Shown in pieces: positions 40,464-48,801 of a stretch of 52,497 nucleotides of DNA; position 1 is the stretch's first letter; every line of letters starts with the position of its first letter. The stretch is from positions 1 to 52,497 of the IMG/VR virus record IMGVR_UViG_3300035698_021381. One strand, 5' to 3'. This DNA comes from a virus. The notes under the pieces are model-generated. The model made no database searches, had not been told where the DNA came from, and saw nothing but the letters and a program-made list of their open reading frames with translations. Both the position numbers and the translations under genes were made by a program.

Positions 40464-40895
40464 ATGAGTTTAAACAAAGAATTACTAAATGTTGTTAAAC
40501 GACAATTAGAGTTTGGAAAAATAGCCTATGTACCTCCAACAGGTAGTATGGGTATGCCTCCTGGAGGTGGTATGGGTATGCCTCCTGGAGGTGGTATGGG
40601 TATGCCTCCTGGAGTGGCTCCACCTATGGACTCAGGAATACCACCAGGCATGGACCCAGCTATGTTATCCGAAGACATTGATACATCTGGAGCATCAGAA
40701 GAATTACAAAAAAAGACAACGGATAATTTAGAAAATATCAAAAACAGGTTATCTAATTTAGAAGATAAAAATAAAATAATGATTGATAAACTAGATTTAT
40801 TATTATCAGAAGTTGAAAATGATGTTGAAAAATTAGGATCTGATAATAGAAAACAAACTTTATTATGGTCTTTGAAACAATTAGTTGAAAGTTAA
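40464..40895 (+). CDS. Virion-block protein with Pro/Gly/Met repeat (143 aa)
   Basis: N-terminal motif F17-G-K-I-A21, then three near-identical MGMPPGGG units (24-bp DNA repeat at about 40549-40614), a Pro-rich linker (DSGIPPGMDPAML) and a coiled coil (LENIKNRLSNLEDKNKI). AAAAGGATTT precedes the ATG. A flexible linker joining an N-terminal tag to a coiled-coil oligomer. Unknown function. Confidence 0.65.
   Translation: MSLNKELLNVVKRQLEFGKIAYVPPTGSMGMPPGGGMGMPPGGGMGMPPGVAPPMDSGIPPGMDPAMLSEDIDTSGASEELQKKTTDNLENIKNRLSNLEDKNKIMIDKLDLLLSEVENDVEKLGSDNRKQTLLWSLKQLVES
40549..40614 (+). repeat. 24-bp tandem repeat, about three copies
   Basis: GGTATGCCTCCTGGAGGTGG recurs three times, the last copy partial, encoding MGMPPGGG. 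Copies are almost identical, so recent slippage is likely. Confidence 0.85.
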
Positions 40896-40898
40896 ATC

Positions 40899-41036
40899 AT
40901 GATAAAATATAATATACCTAAAGAAGATTTTACTATTGTTTTAAAAAAAAATAGTGGTAAAATAATTTTAGAAGATGAAGAATTAGATTGTGTTTTAAAA
41001 AAAGAACACGAAAAAAAGGACATTTTAAAAAAATAA
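40899..41036 (+). CDS. Tiny charged protein (45 aa)
   Basis: IPKEDFTIVLKKNSGKIILE followed by a Lys/Glu tail. L15-K-K-N-S19 fits the block motif. A terminator overlaps its end. Small size makes the call tentative; AAAGTTAAATC is a poor ribosome site. Confidence 0.45.
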   Translation: MIKYNIPKEDFTIVLKKNSGKIILEDEELDCVLKKEHEKKDILKK

Positions 41037-41057
41037 GCTTTTGGAGCTTATTTTTTT
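41027..41057 (+). terminator. Intrinsic terminator between the two polymerase genes
   Basis: AAATAAGCT and AGCTTATTT form a 9-bp stem with a 5-nt loop, flanked by an A-run before and T7 after. It lies between the beta/beta-prime fusion and the beta-prime C-terminal gene, so the second polymerase gene needs readthrough or its own promoter; none is evident in the 40 bases between. Confidence 0.75.
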
Positions 41058-41098
41058 AAAACCTTAAATGTTTTTTAAAACAACATAGAAAGTAACAT

Positions 41099-42907
41099 AT
41101 GCAAACTACAGTTGGCCAAGTTCTGGTAAATGCAGGCTTACCAAAATCAATTAGAGATTATACTAGAATTTTAGATAAAAAACAAGTGGGTAATGTTTTG
41201 CAACAAGTTGCTACAGATTATCCAAATGAGTATAAGAATGTGTTGAAAAATTTTAATTATGTTGGCGAAAGAGCATCATATTTAAATGATAGTGAATTTG
41301 ACATTAAAGATTTTTACTCTCCGATAGAGACTGATTCTTTAATTGATTCTGCTTTTAATAGCCTGTCAACCAATCCTTCAGATGAAGAATACATAAAAAC
41401 TTTTACAGCGGTACAAAAAGATATCGAGAGTAAAACATTAAAAGAAGCTTTAAAACAAGATAACTCTTTTGCTAAACAGGTTGCCTCTGGAGCAAGAGGT
41501 AAAGGTTTTCAGCTTGCTGCAACAATAAGCACACCTGTTTCATATGCTGATAATTTTGGTAAACCTATACAAGTACCAATAAGGCATTCTTATTCTGAGG
41601 GGTTAGACCCAGCTGAATATATCGCTTCTACATTTGGAGGTCGTAAAGGTTACTTAGGGGTTAAATTTGGAACACCTAAAGGTGGATATTTTGGAAAACA
41701 ATTAAGTTATGTGGCAGGGGATGCTGTTATAACAAAAGATGATTGCGGCACCAATAATGGAATTAGTGAGCCTCTTGATGATTCAGATAATATAGGTCGA
41801 TTCTTAGCTAAACCTTCTAAACATTACCCTGCTGGAACACAGCTTACAAATGAGAGTATTTCAGATTTGAAAAAGAAAGGTGTTACCCATGTTATTATAC
41901 GTTCACCTATAACTTGTAATGAGAATGTGGGTTTATGTCAAAAATGTAGAGGCCTTATAGAAAATGGGCAATTACCTCCATTGGGGGATAATGTTGGTGC
42001 TAATACAGCTGCGGCACTTTCAGAAGAAAGTATACAAGCTGCTATGGAATCTAAGCATACTGGTGGAGAAATAAGTGCTGTTGGTGAAGGCGATGGGTTT
42101 GAATTAATACAACAACTTGTTAAGGTGCCAACCACTTTTAAAGGTGGTGCTGTAGTATCAGAAGAAGACGGAAGGGTATCAAGTATTAAGAACGCAGCAA
42201 GTGGAGGTTACAATATCTTTGTTAATGATAAAATGCATTATTCTTTACCTAATTTTAAACTTGTTGTGAAACGAGGTTCTATTGTTGAGAAAGGTTCCCC
42301 TTTAACTGAGGGCATAATCAATCCAGCTGATATAGTTAGACTTAAAGGTTTAGGTGAAGGACGTTTATTTTTTAAAGACGCTATACAAGATAGATTCAAA
42401 AAATCTGGATTACGTTCTAATAAAATTCATTTTGAAACTCTTGCTAAAAAATTAGTAAATTTATATAGGGTTAAAGATAATAAGTTTTTAGGAGATAGTG
42501 TTCCTGGTGATATAGTTAGCGCCCCACACATAGAAAAATATTATAAACCTACAGATGTTGTTAGCATGAATATAGAAAATGCAAATACTAAATTTTTAGC
42601 AGAGAACACTTTGCATTATACTTCTGGCACTCAAATTAGACCTAGCACTATTAATTTATTAAAAAATAACGGTATTAATGAGGTTAGGGTTACAGATTTA
42701 GAACCCCCGTTTGAACCTGTTATGGTGCGCATAGACGATGTTCCCAAATATAAAGATGATTTCTTTACACAATTATATGGAACGCAGCTTAAAAGAAGAA
42801 TATTAGATGGTGCGGCTTATGGAGCAAAATCTAAAGAGCATAGTACTAGTTTTGTGACGTCATATATTACAGGTCAAGATTTTAAAACTCAAGGAGTAAA
42901 TTATTAA
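41099..42907 (+). CDS. RNA polymerase beta-prime, C-terminal half
   Basis: 602 residues. It opens TTVGQVLVNAGLP, matching the RpoC segment that follows the active-site region, so it continues where the fusion stops. Four Cys for the second beta-prime zinc site: DDCGT (about 216), ITCNE (272), GLCQKC (280, 283). The trigger-loop/bridge region AALSEESIQAAMESKHTGG (about 305-323) corresponds to the bacterial GEPGTQLTMRTFHTGG. ATG 41099 has a weak ribosome site (GAAAGTAAC). It must assemble with the 35207 product to form an active enzyme. Confidence 0.92.
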   Translation: MQTTVGQVLVNAGLPKSIRDYTRILDKKQVGNVLQQVATDYPNEYKNVLKNFNYVGERASYLNDSEFDIKDFYSPIETDSLIDSAFNSLSTNPSDEEYIKTFTAVQKDIESKTLKEALKQDNSFAKQVASGARGKGFQLAATISTPVSYADNFGKPIQVPIRHSYSEGLDPAEYIASTFGGRKGYLGVKFGTPKGGYFGKQLSYVAGDAVITKDDCGTNNGISEPLDDSDNIGRFLAKPSKHYPAGTQLTNESISDLKKKGVTHVIIRSPITCNENVGLCQKCRGLIENGQLPPLGDNVGANTAAALSEESIQAAMESKHTGGEISAVGEGDGFELIQQLVKVPTTFKGGAVVSEEDGRVSSIKNAASGGYNIFVNDKMHYSLPNFKLVVKRGSIVEKGSPLTEGIINPADIVRLKGLGEGRLFFKDAIQDRFKKSGLRSNKIHFETLAKKLVNLYRVKDNKFLGDSVPGDIVSAPHIEKYYKPTDVVSMNIENANTKFLAENTLHYTSGTQIRPSTINLLKNNGINEVRVTDLEPPFEPVMVRIDDVPKYKDDFFTQLYGTQLKRRILDGAAYGAKSKEHSTSFVTSYITGQDFKTQGVNY

Positions 42908-43476
42908 TGAATAATAATGATTTATTAAAGATGTTAGTTAAAGCCGTTGGAATACCAGCAGGCTCATATGCAGGATATAAAGCCTCAGATAGATATGGTA
43001 ATTCTAACGTTTCTGGTAATGTGGTTGGTAATACTTTTGGGGCTAGCTCAGGTGCTATGATATCTAATTATTTAATAGATAAATTATTTGCTAAAAGTTC
43101 TGCTACCACCTCAACTTTTGAAAAAACAGCAGAGGAATCTAGTAATGCTGAACTTTTAGCGACAATAGCAGGGTTAGGAACATCAACTCTAGTTGGTGGT
43201 ATTATAGGTGACGCGCTTTATGGTGGTGCTGATCAATATGGCAATTCTCAATCGGGAGCACTTTATGGTGCAATGCAAGGTTTAGGTATTCCTGGATCAG
43301 CATTGTTAGCACATAAATTAGGTAAAAACTTAATAAACTCAAAGTCAGATTTGGTGAATGCCAGCGTAGCTGGTGGTGGGGCTGTAGCAGGTAAAAATTT
43401 TATTGATTTGTTATGGGGTAAAGATGTACCCAAAAAAACAAAAGATTATTATTATTTAAACAGAGGGAATATTTAA
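42907..43476 (+). CDS. Glycine-rich virion-block membrane-like protein (189 aa)
   Basis: Two similar Gly/Ser-rich hydrophobic halves: AVGIPAGSYAGYKASDRYGN with GNTFGASSGAMISNYLID, and GLGTSTLVGGIIGDALYGG with GAMQGLGIPGSALLAHKL. Between them TFEKTAEES gives F71-E-K-T-A75. The first base is shared with the stop of the polymerase gene. Looks like an internal duplication separated by the motif, as if a polyprotein cut in two. Function unknown. Confidence 0.65.
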   Translation: MNNNDLLKMLVKAVGIPAGSYAGYKASDRYGNSNVSGNVVGNTFGASSGAMISNYLIDKLFAKSSATTSTFEKTAEESSNAELLATIAGLGTSTLVGGIIGDALYGGADQYGNSQSGALYGAMQGLGIPGSALLAHKLGKNLINSKSDLVNASVAGGGAVAGKNFIDLLWGKDVPKKTKDYYYLNRGNI

Positions 43477-45426
43477 ATGGCTAAAAATGTAGAATTTGAA
43501 AGAGAGTTTGCAAATATAGCTGAAACCTTTTTACAAAAAGAAATACCAAGTATAACAAAATATAATATAGGTTTTGAGGTTGTTGATGTTAATGATGCAG
43601 CTAATAAAGCTATAGGAATGTTCATTGTCAGAATTTCTGGAGAGTATTATATAGTGCCCGTTATTTTTAATCAAGGTCAGGTTAAACCTTTAATTATGAT
43701 ATTTAGTTTAAAAGGTAACAACGCTTATTATTTAGATGATGATTGGGTGTCTTATTTTGAAAATAAAAATAAAACCATATCTGGTAAAGGCGTGGATAAA
43801 ATAGAAGTGGATAAAAGCACAAATAATTTTAATATCCAAAATATGATGAACGCGCCCTTAGAATTTAATAAAACTTCTGAGTCAAATTTAACTTCATTTT
43901 TAAAAACAGCCAGTGTAAAAGTTAAAAAAACTTTTTTAACTTTGTTAAAAGAAAGCAAATCGTTTTCTAATGAGGTTATGAAAAATTATGACTTTGAAAT
44001 TATTAAGTCAGCATGTTTAAACGTAAAACATTTAACTAAAGTTTCTAAGGATCGTACAACAACCCTTATTGAGAGTTTAGATGAAGCTTTAAATAATAAT
44101 CTATGTGAGACAGATGTTAAAGATTTTAATAAAAAAGGTTTTTTAATAAAAGTAAATAATGAGGATGAGTTAAAATCAAATAGTGTATATAGTTTAGAAG
44201 TCGGTAACCCAGACTCAACTAGTGTCTATTCCGTAGTTACGGATGAGGGAGTTAAAGACTGCGTCATAGAACCTAGACCTATTAGATTTAATACCTTTAA
44301 GTATAATGATCCATCACAACCTGAGAATCGTGAGTTTAATAAAGATAAAGATCGAAATTTACAGGTGGCCTTGATAATAGATTTAAAAAATAAAGCTGTG
44401 AATACTGATAAGTATGTTTCATATTTGGGTGTTAATAAACCATTAGATTCAAGAGAACAATATAATAGTTTTCTAGAAACCACCAGGTTTAGAGAGATCA
44501 CCAATTTAAAAAAAGATGAGAGTTATGTATTGTATAATATAAAAGATTGTGCTGAAAGCAAATTCTCAATGCCATTTAGAGTTAATGGTATAGTTAAAGG
44601 TCAGGATGGCAACATATATTATAAAATAAACCCTTTGTATCCTTCTTCAATAAACACTATTATAGTTAAGACTGACGGAGTCCTTCAACAAAATCAGGAT
44701 AGTATGTATGTGCCTAAAAACAATTTTAAGTGTTTAAAAGTTAACACTAATAAAAAAATTAATATTTTAGAAGAAAGTTCTGTAAAACTTGCGTGGTATT
44801 CAAAACATGATTGTTATAAAATTTCACCCACAAGAGTTGTTTTTAAAAATGAAAAATATTTAAACAAGTTTGCTTCTAGGGCAGATTGTGAATTTTATTT
44901 AGTATCTAAATTAAAAATGACTAAGCTTGCCGCTGAGAAGGTTGTGAATTCTAATACAAATTTTTATATGGAAAAGCAAGCTATGCCTACAGGAATAGGT
45001 GACGCAAATTATAATTTTAATTATAATATTGAAGAGGATTCTAAGAGTGACAAATCAGTGGCCGGTTTGGAAAGTAATTTATATAGCCCAGACACGTCTT
45101 TAACTGAGTATGATGCTGTGATAAGTGACATTAATAAGGCCGTTCAGTATTCTGAAAATGGAATGAAAGATGTTTTTGATAAATCGGTGTTAGGTATTCT
45201 AAGTAAGATGGGTGACATACATTCTGAAATTAAAAAACATGTGCCATCATTTATGAGCTGTTTAGATAATTTAGCTAGAGAGTTATTCTTGTTTTGGTAT
45301 AAAGGTGATCAGTTGAAAGATAAGTTTACATTAGAAGAATATTCTGAAATTGAAAATATGCTTAGGGATGCGTTTCAGTTTTTGGGAAAAATAGTATTAA
45401 CATACAAAAAGAAATATATCATATAA
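43477..45426 (+). CDS. Large hypothetical virion-block protein (649 aa)
   Basis: Alpha/beta N-terminal domain (YNIGFEVVDVNDAANKAIGM, FIVRISGEYYIVPVIF), then SFLKTASVKVKK with F141-L-K-T-A145, a beta-rich centre and a helical C-terminus (ENMLRDAFQFLGKIVLTYKK). Directly after the 42907 gene with no gap. No family recognised; size and position suggest a structural or ejected protein. Confidence 0.65.
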   Translation: MAKNVEFEREFANIAETFLQKEIPSITKYNIGFEVVDVNDAANKAIGMFIVRISGEYYIVPVIFNQGQVKPLIMIFSLKGNNAYYLDDDWVSYFENKNKTISGKGVDKIEVDKSTNNFNIQNMMNAPLEFNKTSESNLTSFLKTASVKVKKTFLTLLKESKSFSNEVMKNYDFEIIKSACLNVKHLTKVSKDRTTTLIESLDEALNNNLCETDVKDFNKKGFLIKVNNEDELKSNSVYSLEVGNPDSTSVYSVVTDEGVKDCVIEPRPIRFNTFKYNDPSQPENREFNKDKDRNLQVALIIDLKNKAVNTDKYVSYLGVNKPLDSREQYNSFLETTRFREITNLKKDESYVLYNIKDCAESKFSMPFRVNGIVKGQDGNIYYKINPLYPSSINTIIVKTDGVLQQNQDSMYVPKNNFKCLKVNTNKKINILEESSVKLAWYSKHDCYKISPTRVVFKNEKYLNKFASRADCEFYLVSKLKMTKLAAEKVVNSNTNFYMEKQAMPTGIGDANYNFNYNIEEDSKSDKSVAGLESNLYSPDTSLTEYDAVISDINKAVQYSENGMKDVFDKSVLGILSKMGDIHSEIKKHVPSFMSCLDNLARELFLFWYKGDQLKDKFTLEEYSEIENMLRDAFQFLGKIVLTYKKKYII

Positions 45427-45441
45427 AAGAGGTTGCTTATT

Positions 45442-46059
45442 ATGGGAATGTTATCACATGATCCTTTATGGAGACTTAAATCTTTATATAAAACTAGAAG
45501 TAAAGATATTTATATAAAAGATTTTGTCTCTTATGAAAAAACAAAAAAACCAGACTTTATACAAGATGTAATTCAAATAAGTACTGACCCCACATTGAAA
45601 TTATTTATGGAAAGTATGCTTTTAGCTGATTGTAGTATCGAAGATATTAGGGAGTATTTTGGATGTGAACCAAAAATAATAGAATATTATAAAAAGATTT
45701 ATTTTGATATTGATCCCATTAAAATAAGTAAAATAAAATTACTTCAAACAGCAAGATGTGGTTTGCCAAATGAAGTGGAGCTTAAAGTTTGTTCTGTAAG
45801 GTTTGGTATACCATTTATAAAATGGTATATAGGTTTAGAAAATAATTTAGATTCAGAACACATTAAAAAAATTAAAAAAAGATTGCAATCAGCATTACTT
45901 ATTAAATCGTTAGAACATGAAATCGGAAATCTTAACGACTATCTTAAAATTCAAAAATTAATAAATGATATTGATAAAAATGAGAAAGATGATACTAATA
46001 ATAATGAATATGACGAAATCATGGGTCAATTTAGTAAAGTTTTAACTAAGGGAAAATAA
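45442..46059 (+). CDS. Hypothetical helical protein (205 aa)
   Basis: ATG 45442 chosen with AAGAGG upstream; a TTG at 45433 is less likely. LADCSIEDIREYFGCEPKII resembles a helix-turn-helix, and SKIKLLQTARCGLPNEVELK follows. Charged coiled-coil end. It could be a terminase small subunit-like or DNA-contacting protein, but the HTH is the only support. Confidence 0.55.
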   Translation: MGMLSHDPLWRLKSLYKTRSKDIYIKDFVSYEKTKKPDFIQDVIQISTDPTLKLFMESMLLADCSIEDIREYFGCEPKIIEYYKKIYFDIDPIKISKIKLLQTARCGLPNEVELKVCSVRFGIPFIKWYIGLENNLDSEHIKKIKKRLQSALLIKSLEHEIGNLNDYLKIQKLINDIDKNEKDDTNNNEYDEIMGQFSKVLTKGK

Positions 46060-46061
46060 GC

Positions 46062-47477
46062 ATGAATGTATATTCTAAGCTTGAAGAAATAACTAATTAT
46101 ATAAAAAAAGATATGTCAGATGGTGTTGATATAAATACTGCTGTTAAGAATAGAACAAAAGGTCAAAACAATGAGTTAATTAAGAGAGCCATTGAGGAGA
46201 TTAACACAGATATCTCTTTAGAAAACATTCTTCACGGCGATGATAAAGCTAAAGAATTTGATTTAGCTGACCCTAAAACTGTATTTGGAGATCACCTATC
46301 TGAAACCTTCGATAAATCTGATATAGAAGCATCTAATATTAAACAGGCGGCGCTTGACACTGATGAGTTTTACACAAGAAAGATTAAAGAAAAAACCAGC
46401 GCGTTTAGTTTACCATGTGGAGAGTATAAGGGTTTAGAACCAACAAAAGATTTATACTGGAAAAAGTATAGCTCTGATAAAGAGACTAACAAAAGAACTT
46501 TAGAAAAAATAAATAGTCTTTATGTGGATTGTAAAAAGAACATAATAAACCTTTCATTAAACCTTAAAAAGCATTTAGAAAAAAACAGTTCAGGTGAAAA
46601 TGAAGAGTTCTTTTCTAAGCTTAATACAAAATATGACAAATCTAATTCAGATGCTAATAAGGCTTTGAGTATGATTTGTAAACTATCTGGTAAAAACCCT
46701 GGGAAGTTTGAAAAGTTTGCCGGGTTTTTTGACGAGGATGAGGACGTTATTTATTTTGATGATTTGGTGTATAACGTTGGGGCTTTACGCAAGTTGGGGG
46801 CTTCGGGGTACAAAAAACAGTTTAAAAAACTTGACAGGGCTGAGGAAGCAAAATTTAAAGGTCTTAGTAAAGGTTTGGATATAATTAAACAAAACTTACC
46901 AGAAAAAAGATATTTAGAGCAAGTAAGTAGAGTTAAATCCCAATATGATAAATCAAACCTTGCTAAAAAAGACTTAGCTAAATCTGAAAAAAAAAAGAAG
47001 TATAACGAGAAGGCTTGGGCAAATGCTGAGAAAACCTTTGCTGACGGAACAGACCTAATAACAGGTATACCTGGTCAGATTCGTTCAGGGTTAGAAAATG
47101 TTATGCTTAAGATGAAGCCTCTTTTACCAGATGCTGCTGCTAGGGAACGGGCTTTAGAAGACATGAAAAAAGACCTTGTTACTCAGGAAGACACTGGCAA
47201 AAATATCGTTGATAAATTTAAACAAAAATATGTGTTTTTGGATCTAGCACATAACGATGAAATATTAAAAGATCAAGATGTATCCACCCTAAGTGTAATA
47301 TTTCAAACCATAGCCTCTTTAGCACCAAGAGTTGCAGCTAACAAGGAACTAATGCGTTCAGTTATGAGAAGGATGTCTTCTCAGGTATATCCTACTGTGG
47401 ATGAGCACTATGTTTTGCAGCTTAAAAAAATGGACGGCGTCTTGGGGGGAATACCTAAAGATCAAATTAAACTTTAA
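46062..47477 (+). CDS. Hypothetical helical protein (471 aa)
   Basis: Lys/Glu-rich helices throughout (ITNYIKKDMSDGVDINTAV, LNLKKHLEKNSSGENEEFF), no membrane segment and no clear zinc motif. Starts 2 nt after the previous gene. SNIKQAALD near residue 94 is a variant of the block motif without the central Lys spacing. Probably structural; not recognised. Confidence 0.6.
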   Translation: MNVYSKLEEITNYIKKDMSDGVDINTAVKNRTKGQNNELIKRAIEEINTDISLENILHGDDKAKEFDLADPKTVFGDHLSETFDKSDIEASNIKQAALDTDEFYTRKIKEKTSAFSLPCGEYKGLEPTKDLYWKKYSSDKETNKRTLEKINSLYVDCKKNIINLSLNLKKHLEKNSSGENEEFFSKLNTKYDKSNSDANKALSMICKLSGKNPGKFEKFAGFFDEDEDVIYFDDLVYNVGALRKLGASGYKKQFKKLDRAEEAKFKGLSKGLDIIKQNLPEKRYLEQVSRVKSQYDKSNLAKKDLAKSEKKKKYNEKAWANAEKTFADGTDLITGIPGQIRSGLENVMLKMKPLLPDAAARERALEDMKKDLVTQEDTGKNIVDKFKQKYVFLDLAHNDEILKDQDVSTLSVIFQTIASLAPRVAANKELMRSVMRRMSSQVYPTVDEHYVLQLKKMDGVLGGIPKDQIKL

Positions 47478-47491
47478 AAAAGGAATAAAAA

Positions 47492-47953
47492 ATGTTTAAT
47501 ACAAACTCAAAAGAGTTACAGAATCTACAAAAAATAGCTAGTAAGATTTTATATAGTAGGGGTCTTGTGAAGGAGGCCTCAAGCATAGATCATGTCAACA
47601 GATTTTTAATAGATCTAAAAATGAGTGAAAATCTTGATAAAACAGCAGGAAGTTTTTTAAAAACTCTTCAACCTACTTGGGATAAATTTTATAAGTCTTA
47701 TCAAGAAAACCCACAATTATATAATATGCTAGGTTCAGGTCTCTTAGGCATGGGTGTTGGTGGTTTAGCTGGTAATTCCAGGACAGCCGTCTTAGGCGGG
47801 TTAGCTGGTCTCGGCGCAGGCTGGGGAGCTGGTGATATTTGGGGTAACAAAAAAAAACCTAATAATCTTTTAAGTGGTTTTAACGACAAAGCCGCTAAGT
47901 ATTTTAAAAGTATAGATGAACAGAAACAATTATCTCTCCCAAAACCTAAATAA
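47492..47953 (+). CDS. Virion-block protein with three LxKxA motifs (153 aa)
   Basis: L12-Q-K-I-A16, L25-V-K-E-A29 and L48-D-K-T-A52, then a glycine zipper (MLGSGLLGMGVGGLAGN, GGLAGLGAGWGAGDIWG) and a short polar tail. Last gene of the first virion block; the 180 bases after it hold a promoter and palindromes. Confidence 0.65.
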   Translation: MFNTNSKELQNLQKIASKILYSRGLVKEASSIDHVNRFLIDLKMSENLDKTAGSFLKTLQPTWDKFYKSYQENPQLYNMLGSGLLGMGVGGLAGNSRTAVLGGLAGLGAGWGAGDIWGNKKKPNNLLSGFNDKAAKYFKSIDEQKQLSLPKPK

Positions 47954-48014
47954 GATTTGTTTTTAGCCGTCAAGAAAAAAATTAAAAAAAATTAAAAAAA
48001 AATCTTTTTTAGTA

Positions 48015-48042
48015 TTGATTTATATTTTTTTAATGTTATTAT
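48015..48042 (+). promoter_or_regulatory. Probable promoter of the capsid block
   Basis: TTGATT (48015-48020), 16-bp spacer, TATTAT (48037-48042). Weaker than the other promoters but with the same 16-bp spacer. The leader to 48133 contains AACGCT-AAA-AGCGTT and the palindrome AAAATTTTGATCAAAATTTT, either of which could be an operator or a stability element. Confidence 0.5.
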
Positions 48043-48132
48043 CAAGTTCATCAAGATAAAAAATAAAAATAAAACGCTAAAAGCGTTGTAAATAAAATTT
48101 TGATCAAAATTTTTAATTAGGAAAAATTATTT

Positions 48133-48792
48133 ATGAACACTTATCAAGAATTGTTGTTACGAGAGCTACAAAAACAAGCTGCTGCTGGGATGCTTCCTAC
48201 TCAGGTTCCTGCTACAGGACTACAGAAGCAAGCTGCTGTGCAAGTTTTACAGAAACGTGCTGCGTTGCAAGAATTACAGAAGCGTGCGGCTGTGCAGGTT
48301 TTACGGAAACATGCTGCTGCACAAGAGATGCAGAAACGTGCTGCGCTGCAAGAGCTACAAAAACGTGCGGCTGTGCAGGTTTTACAGAAACAGGCTGCTG
48401 GCGCCACTGATGCGGAAGAATTGTTAAAAGCGTATGTAACAAAGAGTAATCACCTTAGATACCAAGAACCTATTATAGAAGAATCACCTGAACAAGCCAC
48501 CGCGATGAATGAATATGACAAACGCAACCAAGTTAGTAAAATTGATAAAATTTTATCAGGCATGGGGTTAAACTCTTCTAATAATTACGGGCTTCAAAAT
48601 CCAGATTATCTATCCGCAGGACAAGGTGCGTTAGCCGGTGGTGGACTTGGTGCACTAGGTGGTGGTCTAGGAAGTTATCTAGGATTAGTCCCTGGTATGC
48701 AAGAAGGCGACTTATCTGACGCTGCAATTTCAGCCCTCCTTGGTGGAGCTGGTGGAGCTGGTTTGGGAGCAGGTTTAGGCGGTATTATATAA
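48133..48792 (+). CDS. Virion-block protein with eight LQKxAA repeats (219 aa)
   Basis: The motif occurs at residues 12-17 (LQKQAA) and then seven times with an exact 9-residue period from 30 to 89 (LQKQAAVQV, LQKRAALQE, LRKHAAAQE, MQKRAALQE and similar). A polar linker follows, then a glycine-zipper C-terminus (GALAGGGLGALGGGLGSYLG, ALLGGAGGAGLGAGLGG). Long frames on the other strand here are by-products of the repeat. If the motif is a protease site, the N-terminus would be cut into 9-residue peptides. It stands directly before the maturation protease. Confidence 0.7.
   Translation: MNTYQELLLRELQKQAAAGMLPTQVPATGLQKQAAVQVLQKRAALQELQKRAAVQVLRKHAAAQEMQKRAALQELQKRAAVQVLQKQAAGATDAEELLKAYVTKSNHLRYQEPIIEESPEQATAMNEYDKRNQVSKIDKILSGMGLNSSNNYGLQNPDYLSAGQGALAGGGLGALGGGLGSYLGLVPGMQEGDLSDAAISALLGGAGGAGLGAGLGGII
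48220..48399 (+). repeat. 27-bp tandem repeat encoding LQKxAA units
   Basis: About seven units of 27 bp; alternating units (GCGTTGCAAGAATTACAGAA type and GCTGTGCAGGTTTTACAGAA type) suggest an original 54-bp duplication that then expanded. GC content is higher than in the surroundings. Confidence 0.85.
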
Positions 48793-48801
48793 AGGATACT
48801 C

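Noticed and set aside
40526-40741. Repeat-rich frames overlapping the 40464 gene in other frames
   Set aside because: They arise from the 24-bp Pro/Gly/Met repeat and have no start signals.
48201-48442. Cys/Ala-rich and His/Gln-rich long frames on the minus strand
   Set aside because: They are antisense by-products of the 27-bp repeat in the 48133 gene and lack ribosome sites.
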